From the NCBI GenBank assembly GCA_030247855.1, contig JAPDRN010000001.1, positions 310,001 through 374,000 of the forward strand: a stretch of 64,000 nt of DNA, given 5' to 3'. The notes below the pieces were generated by a model. That model did not search any database. It was not told the origin of the DNA and saw only the letters and a program-made list of their open reading frames with translations. The stretch's first letter is position 1. The number at the start of each line of letters is the position of its first letter. Shown one piece after another: positions 11,884 to 21,610 of the stretch. The stretch comes from Knufia peltigerae. Its lineage: Eukaryota > Ascomycota > Eurotiomycetes > Chaetothyriales > Trichomeriaceae. Made by a program: the position numbers and the translations under genes.

Positions 11884-13226
11884 TGTGTTTGAACGAGGGT
11901 TTTTGTTTTACGACAGACGATGGTGACGGTCGAAAGGCGTCAATGGCGACCAAAAATTAACAGGACAAAGCCGTAAGACTGGATCGCCGAGGATTCGATG
12001 GTTGTCGATGGAGGTATAGGTATGAGTGCGAAGTATGGTATTGTATGAAGACTATACTGGTAGTTGAGCGGAAGTTGAGTTGGAGATGAAAATGTAAGTG
12101 TAAACCACTGCGTAGAAAGTTCTGAGAAAGGAAAACACGAGACGGAGCAATCAGTATGATACTCTTTCAGGCTTCAGGTCTCCGCATCTCACAGCCCAGG
12201 GCTCAACGAGGGAAGAACCAAGGCAAGGTAAAACTGACAGAATACGCCCTGATTGAGAATGACTCAAACCCGCAAGGTGCCCAAAGCCACGGCACTTAAT
12301 GAGTGGTTGGTTTACCGGTAGCACAGCAATCAAGAGGGTTTGTGTGTCTGTCTGTGTGTGTATGTGTGTGTGTGACACGTGTAACTATTGGATTTGGTCG
12401 CCTCGGGGCAGGGCTGTGAGGCAGACAACCACACAACGGACAGAATCACACGGAGAGGACTTTGGCTTGTACTTCTGCATCCGGTAAGGGTGCTTTTGTA
12501 CGGGAGTACAGAGAGGACGATGGGGGTGGCGGAGTTACAGAACCAGACTAATTGGAAAGGCTTTACTTGTTACAGGGGCTCTTTGGCTAGACTCGTCAGC
12601 CTCACTCGGGCAATCTTTTTGGCTTGCTCCCTTCGTCTGGTGTGAAGTTTCCTCCTTACCGACGCCTGGGATCTAAGCGAGACCCCATCTCAACCGACCT
12701 ACGAGAGCCGTACTGTATTTGAGTGGTGGTGATGGTGAGTCAATCGTCTGCTTTGTAAGTTCGCTCGCCAGGCGCCCCCTGGGCTGTTTACGCAGTTACA
12801 CGTCCCTTGGCCCTTTGGCCGATTTCTAGGCCCACTCAGAGTGGACTTCCTATGGAAAGAAGGAATTCATGTCTGATATTGGTGATACTGTACTTGATAT
12901 GAATCTTTGGTGCTCGTAGTTCTGCACAACAACGCCGTTTTCCAATCTTCAACGCCAAATTGTTGGCCATCCAAGTGTCCGAGGGGGGTATCTACCTTGC
13001 TAAGTATTAATCATATCCATATCCGTCTCCGTATAGCCATACAAAATTATACGAAACAAAAATCTATACAGTACTTGCCTTGCCTAGGTAACCTTTTTCG
13101 TGTCGACCGTCGTCATATGAATACCAATATTCAGGTAGTCAGGTAGGACTGAGTGGTGACGAATCCAATCTTTTGAAGTGACATGATTGTTTTGGTGGCA
13201 CAATGAATGTAAAGGAGCGACTAATC
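11884..13226. other. Intergenic region with a TG-rich microsatellite
   Basis: 1.3 kb without a convincing gene. It contains the TG-rich tract listed separately. The 5' part would carry the promoter of the small minus-strand gene. Confidence 0.5.
12341..12374. repeat. Imperfect TG microsatellite
   Basis: About 34 nt of TG dinucleotides interrupted by tctg and tatg. Possibly polymorphic; no gene overlaps it. Confidence 0.85.
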
Positions 13227-16046
13227 TCAATCGAACACCACAACTCGATCTGGATCGTCATCATAATCCGAAAGTGATATCCTAGGAGTATTGGGAGTCG
13301 TCTCGGGTTGATCACTGCTGTCTGTAAAGCCGGAAGAATGAGCAGCAGCGGCAAATGTATCGACAACATCGGTTCGAAGCCGTGTCGGTGGCCGCCGTAA
13401 GCCCAAAGCATCCGAAGCGCTGTAGTGTCTCGCGTGACCACCAACACCACCGGCGCCGGCGGCGGCTGCCGTTCTTCTCAACCCGACGTCAGGAGGATGG
13501 ATGGACCCCACCGTTGACCGTCTATTAGTATTATGATGTGTTGTTCTCGTGTCTGCTGGTGAAAGTGATTCAGAGTACCGTGCTTGGACACCACCCTCGT
13601 CGATGCTGTGAGTTCTAGAGAGACCACCCAAGGCTCCGGTCGGGGTGGGGGGAGCCGCCAGAGTGACCCTGTGCGGCGGCGGCGGATCATTGCCACTCAA
13701 GTAGAAATTCTCATTCTTCAGGTCCTGGTTGAGTTGTAGCAGAATCGCCTGGAAAGCGTTCAACAGCTGTGAAGCGTCAGGACGTTCGCGAGGGTGGATG
13801 TTCAGCAGCCTCCCTGTCAGACGGACCAATTCGGGAAACACCCCTCGTCCCCGACAGTACGTCTTGAGCATCTTCAGCTGGTCGACCACGGCCGGTTTCA
13901 ACCTGATCTCGCCGGAGATGTCCTGATACCAGAACGCTGTGTCCTGGTTGCCGTAGGCATTGGCCAGGGTTTCGAGTCGCTTCATCTCAAACGATCTCAC
14001 GTCGTATCCCTCCTCGCCCACCATCCACGTCAGCAACTCCAAAAGGATGCAACCCATCGACCATATGTCGTAAGGGCGGGAGTTCCTACCGTCGATGAGG
14101 ACGTCGGGAGCACCGTAGACAGGATCGCCAGGGTACATATTCGGGGTGAACGTGCTGCGTTGTCCAGAGCCGGACAAGATCTGACCGATCCTCGCGGAGC
14201 CAAAGTCACTGATGGAAAACAACAATTGGCCCGTGTCCTCGTTGGTGGTCACCAGGATGTTTCCCGGTTTTAAATCATGGTGAAACCCTGATTGACTCGA
14301 GCGTCGGTGGTAGTGGTGGCTGCCACCACCTCCACGAGCTACAAGATCGACCTCTTCCGGCTGGAGCTTCGCAGGGCCCAGGTTGTGAATGTGATTCAAG
14401 CCATCGGCAAGGCCCGCCATCTGGGATATAACGGCCACCAACTTGGCCTTGGTCCATTCTGGGGAAGGGTTGTCGGTCATGTATTTCCGCAGGTTGCAAT
14501 CCGCACATCTGAACAACATGTAACAAACTCCCTTTTGTCTCCATGACGCTATGTGAGTCGTGATGTTGTTGTGTGGGGCATCGGCCAACTTGGCGAGTAT
14601 CTCGGACTCGGCTTTGACGTTGGCAGCGACATTCGCGTCGACATCGCGAAATATCTTAAAGGCAAAGTACTCATCGTCGCGGTCGGAAAAGGAATGGTGG
14701 TCTCTGTCGATGCGGACCTTGTACACAACTCCGAAGCTGCCTTGACCCAACTTGCACCTTGGGTCTCGCTCGTCAAAGATGATGGGAACCACAGCTCCAT
14801 CGTGTAGTACTTGATGGTCGACCAGGCGCTTTTCGTTCCGGGCGAACGTGTAGGCCGCGAACCCTCCCGAGTGGTTCACGCAGTTTCTAAACTTTGTAAT
14901 GTAGGCATTGTCTGGACAGTTGTCGATCGTGAGAGGTAGATTGGTGTCTTGGAGACCCTTCTTGAGCATGTGGTACAGGCACACCAGTTGCAAGTCGGAA
15001 TAGACGCACCAGGCCAACAAACACACAGCCCAAGTGTAGATATCTTTGGCTAGAGTGTTCAGTTCGACCGGAGATCCACCGTTTAGGCGTAGGGCTTCGG
15101 GAGTATGGAGACTTTGGTCGTCGAGAACCAGCTTCTTGATAGTATCTTCAGTCATTATCTGTCGAAGATCTTTCCTTGGAACATAAAGTTTGCCTTCCCA
15201 GTTGAGACGGATCTTGCTTTCGAGGGCACCACGAATGGTCTCGGCATACAGAGTTCCTGGAACCTGTTGGATGTGCAGACTTGCGTATTCCCACTCAATG
15301 TCGACATGGAAGTCCACCTTGAAGTTCTGACCACGGAACGCTTGGATGTTTCGACCCAGATTTTCCGTCCAGTCGTCCTTCCGCTCCAAGATGCCTCGAG
15401 CTGCTACCGTTCGAGGCTCTTCACGAATCAGCCTGAACCGTCCCACTTTAAGGTAGTAAGCCTCGGTGGTCCGTTTGTATTGTTTGACTAGATGCTCAAT
15501 AGCCTTGTCGTGTAGTTCGTCGAACGCTGCATCTTCCTCGAACTCTACCGTCAAGTTTTCAATGCGAGCGACTTCGTGCCGCCGACTTTTTGCGGGCGAC
15601 GATCCTGTGCCATGGTGGTATGCGACGATAAAGGTGCACCGGACTTGGCTAGCATTGAGCCGGACGGTACCAAGGGCGGAAATGGCTTGTTCAAGACCAG
15701 GCTCGCGGACATATTGCTTACGACTAACGCTGGAAGACTTTCGGCGTCGGGAGTGGACAGATGATGTCGTTGACCGTACGCTCTCGTGAGACGTTGATGG
15801 TCTTCTGGCGTTCGCAGAAGTGTTCTTGGGGTTTGGTGTCAAGAACCGTTTGTCATCTGATCCAGGGGCAACCTGGTAATCTACTCCAGACACGATGGAA
15901 GGAGTATTTGACGTCTGCCCATCTTGATTGGGAAGAGAGTTATTACTTCGATGGAAGAACCGCCGGAAGCCCTTCATGGAAGATGGCCCATCCTTGTTCT
16001 TTTGGTTCGGCGAAGATTCTGAGTCTGGTCGGAGAGAATTACGCAT
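13227..16046 (-). CDS. Serine/threonine protein kinase
   Basis: Single 939-residue frame. The first 120 residues are Ser/Arg-rich and low in complexity. A region of unknown fold precedes the kinase domain at about 425-770. The kinase landmarks are present: glycine loop GQGSFGVVYKV (about 429), lysine in FAFKIFRD, catalytic loop HHDLKPGNIL (about 588, with HHD in place of HRD), SDFGSA (about 611, DFG intact) and DIWSMGCILLELLTW. The lysine, both aspartates and the Asn of the loop are kept, so activity is expected. A Gly/His-rich insert (RGGGGSHHYHRR) sits just before the catalytic loop. The C-terminal 170 residues are disordered and contain Pro and Ala runs. The layout resembles fungal kinases of unassigned pathway. 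Confidence 0.88.
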   Translation of the reverse strand: MRNSLRPDSESSPNQKNKDGPSSMKGFRRFFHRSNNSLPNQDGQTSNTPSIVSGVDYQVAPGSDDKRFLTPNPKNTSANARRPSTSHESVRSTTSSVHSRRRKSSSVSRKQYVREPGLEQAISALGTVRLNASQVRCTFIVAYHHGTGSSPAKSRRHEVARIENLTVEFEEDAAFDELHDKAIEHLVKQYKRTTEAYYLKVGRFRLIREEPRTVAARGILERKDDWTENLGRNIQAFRGQNFKVDFHVDIEWEYASLHIQQVPGTLYAETIRGALESKIRLNWEGKLYVPRKDLRQIMTEDTIKKLVLDDQSLHTPEALRLNGGSPVELNTLAKDIYTWAVCLLAWCVYSDLQLVCLYHMLKKGLQDTNLPLTIDNCPDNAYITKFRNCVNHSGGFAAYTFARNEKRLVDHQVLHDGAVVPIIFDERDPRCKLGQGSFGVVYKVRIDRDHHSFSDRDDEYFAFKIFRDVDANVAANVKAESEILAKLADAPHNNITTHIASWRQKGVCYMLFRCADCNLRKYMTDNPSPEWTKAKLVAVISQMAGLADGLNHIHNLGPAKLQPEEVDLVARGGGGSHHYHRRSSQSGFHHDLKPGNILVTTNEDTGQLLFSISDFGSARIGQILSGSGQRSTFTPNMYPGDPVYGAPDVLIDGRNSRPYDIWSMGCILLELLTWMVGEEGYDVRSFEMKRLETLANAYGNQDTAFWYQDISGEIRLKPAVVDQLKMLKTYCRGRGVFPELVRLTGRLLNIHPRERPDASQLLNAFQAILLQLNQDLKNENFYLSGNDPPPPHRVTLAAPPTPTGALGGLSRTHSIDEGGVQARYSESLSPADTRTTHHNTNRRSTVGSIHPPDVGLRRTAAAAGAGGVGGHARHYSASDALGLRRPPTRLRTDVVDTFAAAAHSSGFTDSSDQPETTPNTPRISLSDYDDDPDRVVVFD

Positions 16047-16650
16047 ATCAAGAGGGCTCTCATGCGCTTCCGAAGGGTAGGCGGCCTTCGTAGAAGGATG
16101 AAACTACGAAAGCAACAGCAGGTGTGTTCGGTGGGTCACTATGCACCCACGTTGACGAGCTTGTAGAGGGAGTCTGAGGAGAATTCGGTGAAGTCTCTTT
16201 GATAAATAACAGCCGCCAGGCATACAGGTGGGGGCACGCCGCAAACAATGCATGCTCGAGACGTTCCCAATTCCCAGAGCCGCATCGAGGCGCAATTACT
16301 GTGTCCCAATGAAGAACCTTGCTGGCACAACCGAATGGGCGCTGCTAACCGGTCAGGCGTTTGGACTCGATGACTCGTTCCAACGCCCTACAGAGTCCCC
16401 CAGTCCAAGGTCAGGCAGTGGTTGGCTCAACCTTCTCCTGGTTGGAGCATGCCCAATGTGGCTGCATTAGTGGCACTGGTCTCACAGGGGTGCCGCTTGG
16501 CGAGCTGAATGAAGCCCTACAATGACAATTCCGTTGTGTTACCCCCGCGTGGAAGTGGGCAAACGAGTTTGAGGAATGACTCTGGGGATTTGGGCTATCC
16601 TGTAAACCTTTCAGGAATTTGTCCAATTATTATCTGGTCCACGAAGAGGC
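16047..16650. other. Intergenic region, kinase / CorA-like genes
   Basis: 604 bp containing the kinase promoter and the 3' flank of the CorA-like gene. No further gene seen. Confidence 0.45.
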
Positions 16651-18354
16651 TTAGCAAATCCCAGAAGTCGTCCTCCTCAACCCATGCTCAAAAAGCCCAT
16701 CCGTATGCTCTCTCGAGTATGCCCTTTCAATGAGTACAGGAACCTTTGTCGTCATCGCTGCATTCCCACTCTCCATTGATGAGTTGGAAATGTCGCGGCT
16801 GAATAAGCGAATTCCCAACACATACTTCCACCAAACCTGCCCCCGAGGGTTCGCTTGAATGCGTGTCCAGACCAGCCATATATATATAGTGAGAAGTGTC
16901 AGTGGGATGGAGGCTGCAAACAAAATCCACCAGTCGCCAGTCACGGAGATGCTTCCAAGGCCTCCATCCGCTGAATTCTTGGAACTGACAAACGAGGTTG
17001 AAAAAAAGTTGGACACCACTGTAACCGGCAGATAGATCAGTGTCAAAATAGTCAGGACTTTGACAGCTGCAGCATCCTGTGTGCTCTTCTCTGCCAGTTT
17101 GTGCATGCGGTCCGTCAACTTGCGCATCTCTTCGTTCTCTTCGCCAGCCTGTAGAGCAAGATTCTGGAGGGAGTATCCGCTGCTCAGATCCAGGAAGCTT
17201 GAAAGTAGGCTGATGATCCCTCCGAGTTTTGTTCTGAGATGTGTGATTTGCGCAGACAGGAGAGCCAGTGAGCGTTGGTGATGTGTGAAGCTTCTTCGCA
17301 TGAGGGCGAGGTAGCCTGGATCTAAGGTCGAAGTATCTCTAATCAAAAACTCCCAAGCAGATGACAACGCAGACGACGTATCCGTAGTAGCCGTAATTGC
17401 CAGCAATGCATTCAAAAGGGTTTCATCCAGCATTAAAAGATCTTGACGTCTACCGGCTTCATGTAGTTTGACGGGCCCTTTGTCGTTTGGCGACGTCCCT
17501 AAAATCTGAGCATGATGTGCGTCGGTTTCTTCGGAGAGGTCGATGAGATATTGCCTCCAGCTCGTAATCGCAGAGTCTATGATCATTTGATGTACTTCGA
17601 ACGGGTCTGTGTTGTGGGTGAAGTCGCCCGTGAGTGCCGCTGCATCCAACCTCCGTTGCATGTCGGCAGAAATGGTGACAAATGCCCACGATGCACCTCC
17701 TTCTTTGTGAACATAGCGGCAGGTGATTGCGCATTGTCGAAGAGACCATGCTTTCGATGGAGATGACATGTGATGGTGGCGGTTACGCTCAACAAACCTC
17801 AGTCCATATGTACAGTGGTGACTTTGATCAGATGAGTGTCCTGTGGTTGAGAGCGGCGTAAATCTCAGAGCCGGAGGTGAAATTTCAACCTCGCGCTCTC
17901 TCGGTCCGAAAAACATGATGAAGCTCTTCAGGTGCTGTGGTAATCGAGCGTTGAGCAGCAGTCCTATAAACAGCTCGTTCGTCACCAGCAATGGACCCCA
18001 CGAAAAGCTTTGTCGGATGAAGAATGCTTGGAACTTCGGGGTCGTTTGTATGTAGTCAGCGACGCGTTGGGGTGAAGACAGTGCGACTAGGTCCATCGAT
18101 GGATTGTCTTTGTCATTGGCAGGAGATCCATGGTTGATGTCGGTCGTTGCGTCTGCTTGCTTGATTCCATGATTCGACTGCTGATGTTCAACGTTTTGAG
18201 GCAGGAGGAGGTGCGCCGGATACACCTCAATACGTGAGCGCCCGTCACGCTGATCGACGAACAAATCATCCACTACCGACTCCCATACTCGATTGTCGAT
18301 GTCATCCAACCTTCTAATGATGTCGCCAGAATGGTTTGCGTGGCCTCGTATCAT
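16651..18354 (-). CDS. CorA-like membrane protein
   Basis: Uninterrupted 567-residue frame starting MIRGHANHS. The architecture is that of fungal CorA-like proteins: a large soluble N-terminal part, a long helical stretch (about 330-430, with KLTDRMHKLAEKSTQDAAAVK just before the membrane), then two closely spaced C-terminal membrane helices at about 433-455 (LTILTLIYLPVTVVSNFFS) and 473-495 (WWILFAASIPLTLLTIYIW). Bacterial CorA and yeast Alr1 carry a Gly-Met-Asn motif after the first helix. Here the position reads FFSTSFVS, so Mg2+ transport should not be assumed. Family assignment rests on topology and the TLIYLP signature. Confidence 0.8.
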   Translation of the reverse strand: MIRGHANHSGDIIRRLDDIDNRVWESVVDDLFVDQRDGRSRIEVYPAHLLLPQNVEHQQSNHGIKQADATTDINHGSPANDKDNPSMDLVALSSPQRVADYIQTTPKFQAFFIRQSFSWGPLLVTNELFIGLLLNARLPQHLKSFIMFFGPREREVEISPPALRFTPLSTTGHSSDQSHHCTYGLRFVERNRHHHMSSPSKAWSLRQCAITCRYVHKEGGASWAFVTISADMQRRLDAAALTGDFTHNTDPFEVHQMIIDSAITSWRQYLIDLSEETDAHHAQILGTSPNDKGPVKLHEAGRRQDLLMLDETLLNALLAITATTDTSSALSSAWEFLIRDTSTLDPGYLALMRRSFTHHQRSLALLSAQITHLRTKLGGIISLLSSFLDLSSGYSLQNLALQAGEENEEMRKLTDRMHKLAEKSTQDAAAVKVLTILTLIYLPVTVVSNFFSTSFVSSKNSADGGLGSISVTGDWWILFAASIPLTLLTIYIWLVWTRIQANPRGQVWWKYVLGIRLFSRDISNSSMESGNAAMTTKVPVLIERAYSREHTDGLFEHGLRRTTSGIC

Positions 18355-19027
18355 CCTAGGAATTCCGGTTCAATGTCCTGTTTTACTGTGAGTGTAGGAC
18401 GTGTCTATCGGCACCAGACATGACGGAGCAAATTCTTCGAACCAGCTCTCACTGAGGTTGTTCACAGGTCCGGAGCATTATTCTCGGGCGCTTCGGATCG
18501 GACTGTAAAGATGGTGTCAGGCTGTGGTGGCAGTGTTCAGTGTCGAGACTCGCACCGCCCACATCGACAGGGGTCTGTCTCGCACCGCGTGTTCTCCTTG
18601 TACCACCCCACGCCCACTTTCTCCTGCCCAAATCCTCGCCCGGATCTTTCAGCCCATCCGGAATGCGTTGGAATTTGCGGTCTCAAACGCCAGCTAGAGT
18701 GCGCGCGACCACCTTGCGCCACGTAGGGAAATGTTTTGTGATGCTGCCGTATATCGACGGGGCTTGGTTGTTAAGTGCGATGCCGCCAAAATTTGCCGCG
18801 TCGCATTGATCTGTCAGCCTCGTTCAACGTGGCCCATTCGACGGCCCGTTCACCGGTCTAATTCTTTTTTCAGCTGATCGGAGGTATTTGTTGCGAACGT
18901 GGCGATGGTCCTATTGATATAATAAGATGAAAAAGACCCCCTTTTGATAAGGACTTGTGCTCCCGACGCTGACAAAGTTCATGACCAAAGAGACATCTGA
19001 CACTGCAATTCTTCCAGGCATACAAAG
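18355..19027. other. Intergenic region upstream of CorA-like gene
   Basis: Short overlapping frames on both strands near 18450-18800 look like chance readings of GC-rich sequence. No gene supported. Confidence 0.45.
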
Positions 19028-19258
19028 ATGTATTATTCGGCACCTTCGCGGACATCAACCCAGAGTTCACTGGACAGCATCCAGACTATACCAGTCCAGC
19101 TCTTGGACGCGCGGTTCGTCGACTCGAACAAACTCCGTCCTCGGCTCAACAAGATCTTCGACGGCCAAAACTACGAACTTGAACTGTCTCACGGGCAGTG
19201 GCGTATTCTCGACGCTCCAAAACTCTCACCACAAAACAAGTCAAGCTTGCTCCTATGA
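19028..19258 (+). CDS. Tentative small ORF, possible relative of the 11.3-11.9 kb gene
   Basis: A 76-codon ATG-initiated frame, not a recognised family. Its middle part has VQLLDARFVDSNKL, a phenylalanine-glycine turn (NKIFDGQNYELEL) and a Trp/Ile/Leu strand ending in an Ala-Pro-Lys. That order and spacing echo the minus-strand gene at 11298-11883 (DRYLNPDKL, FGPGKAKFAL, then VMAPRK). The match is weak but includes the conserved Arg, Lys-Leu, Phe and Ala-Pro positions. Upstream 18900-19027 shows no clear promoter, and a further 3' exon cannot be excluded. Confidence 0.35.
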   Translation: MYYSAPSRTSTQSSLDSIQTIPVQLLDARFVDSNKLRPRLNKIFDGQNYELELSHGQWRILDAPKLSPQNKSSLLL

Positions 19259-19732
19259 GCTCGCTATCTGTGTCAGCATAGCAAGAACGCAAAGACCATG
19301 ATAGATGACTGTCTCTCGCTTGTGCAACTTCTGGCCGGACCTGAAGATTTTGGCGCTTGACAAACGAAGAAATCGAAAACGATAGCTGGACGCCGTGGAG
19401 GATATGATACCCCTACCAGGAAGGAATACGACAGCTTGAAATCTACTCCTCGACGTTTTCGAATGACAAAGATTCGATACTCGGCGAGGTGGTATACGAG
19501 GCGCTGTTTCAACTATTCGCTACATGTGAAATTATACAATAATTCAATACGGCCAGAAGATCATTTACTGCAGCTCCGATGATATACGAGTTTGAAAGAG
19601 AGCGCAACAGGTTTCCATTGGACGGCTTATGCTTTAGAACCAAGGGATGAAATACATTCCGTAAGATTTCTTTCTGCTGGTCACAGATCGCGACCAGCAT
19701 GACACCAATATCAACACAGTCATCGAAGATGC
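19259..19732. other. 3' flank of permease gene
   Basis: 474 bp between convergent genes. Only short overlapping frames; no gene supported. Confidence 0.4.
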
Positions 19733-21610
19733 TTAAACTGATCCCTTCCTCATTTCCACGCTCGCGCGTCGAATCTGCTCCACCTCCGATGTGCCTCCAG
19801 TCGTTGTAGGGCCCTCGTAATTCTTGCGAGCTCCAATGAACCACCAGACCGCCACAAAAATGGTCAGACCTCCCCAGATGAGACATGCATAATTCATGTT
19901 CTGCGCGCTGACCGGAAGGGAGACTGGGAACGAGTAGATGACAAACCAAGACATCATGTACCCGCAGCCGACGAAGTTCATGGCGTAACCCAACCAACCC
20001 TTGAGCCTGAAAGGCCCAAAGATGATGTTTTTCCGGCCAGTGAGCAAGTGAGGAAGGATAGCGGCAAGGTAGGACGCCGAGCTCATCAGGACGTAGCTAC
20101 CCACAAAGGCGCTGAAAGCGGTGGTGCTTCCGACGTAGATACTAGTTTGGGTTAGCATCATCACAACATCATGATCAGAAGGGGAGGCAGTACCATCCGA
20201 GAATAGTGGCAAAAACAGCGCAAACGATGGTTGCGTTGAAAGGCATGCCCAAACGAGGGCTGACTTGGCTGAGGAGCCCTGGGAAGGGCGTGGCTCTGTC
20301 ACGGGCCAGTGTCCAAAGTGTCCGTCCTGCGGTGATGTAGACGCCCACCACGTTGAGGGTAATGCAGAACAACAACAGACACAGCAGACCGATAGCGCCA
20401 GCGGAAGAGCCTGTGGCTTGTCGATAGATCTCAGCAATCGGGAAAGGGGATTTGAAGAGCGCATCATAATCGTTGATGGCATAAAGAATGGCGATGAGGT
20501 ATAGGAGGCCTGTCACGAAGCCAATACCCATTTGCCAGGCGATGGCTTGTGGGACTTTTGTCTGTGGGCTGGGAATTTCTTCGGCCAAATGGGTTGTGAC
20601 GTCTGGTGTTCCAACTGCAAAGGCACCGTTCAGCATGCCTGCCACGAATGTAAAGCCAGCGCCGTATCCAATATCAGCGTGCCATTCGCTCCAGACGAAG
20701 CTTGAGGTGGCGTGGGCAGGTCTTCCACCATGTCCGGGCATCGCAGCACTTGGTAAAAATGTCAGTGAGGGTGGACCAATGGGCAAAACAAGGTTTTCTT
20801 ACCAGACGACCACGGTGATCAAGAATCCGGCCAAAATGAGGAAAATACCGACTTGGGTCATGTATGGCATGGCACGGTTGAAGCAGCATACCACGAAGCA
20901 TGCGAGCCATGTAACGATCAGGTAAACCACGAAGACGTGCCACGGCTTTGCCGTGAAATCGGCATGAGTCACACCGTACATTTGCACCACAGTGTTGGCG
21001 AAGATGAAACTCATGGAAGCGCAGCCAAAAACCCAGGCCAGCCAGTTCCAGTAGCCACCAAAGAATCCTGACAACAGTGAGTAAAGATCAGAGTACTTCG
21101 AGCAGGCTTCCCACCATTCACGCGACCCCATTTGCGGCCAGCGGTCACCGATGCCCAATGGTAGACTCCGCCGCTGGAAGGAATCGCAGAGGCCAATTCC
21201 GCAATGCTTGCAGCGACAATCCAATAAAACACAGACACCGCAATGAACTCGTACAAAACACCTGCAGTCACATTAGACTTGAACATGCAGGGGCCAAGGT
21301 GGATGTCTATGCAACATACCTGGTGGGCCTCCGTTGAAAATTGCCACCAAAATGCTTCCACCCAGGGCTGGCCATACGTTTCCTAGGATTGTCAGAATAT
21401 ATCTAACATGAACATTCGAGTCTCGATCTTACCTGTCACAAGCCCGGCTCCTGCAAGACTGACCAGATTGAACTGACGTTCAAGCTCTTGGACGTGTCCA
21501 GAAGCATTTACGAGTTCGCCTTTGCTTCGATCAACATCCTGGTCGGCAGACGTGACGGATTGTTTTCCAGTCGCGCTGGCATCTTTCCCATTGGTAACAG
21601 TGGTAGCCAT
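19733..21610 (-). CDS. APC-superfamily permease (choline/GABA/amino-acid type)
   Basis: Polytopic plasma-membrane or vacuolar transporter of the UGA4/HNM1 type. The start is the internal ATG at 21608-21610 (MATTVTNGK); a longer frame upstream is not needed. Family blocks include QFNLVSLAGAGLVTGN, NGGPPGVLYEF, SVFYWIVAASIAELASAIPS with SSGGVYHWAS following, GFFGGYWNWLAWVFG and the VGTPDVTTHLAEEIP loop. Six exons are needed to keep frame: 21610 to about 21432, 21384-21321, 21261-21104, 21063-20802, 20748-20190 and about 20139-19733. Most introns are 45-60 nt. The C-terminal tail is charged. The substrate cannot be told apart from sequence alone. Confidence 0.88.

Noticed and set aside
18449..18809. 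Several overlapping 60-89-codon frames on both strands
   Set aside because: Mutually exclusive, compositionally biased and without domains.
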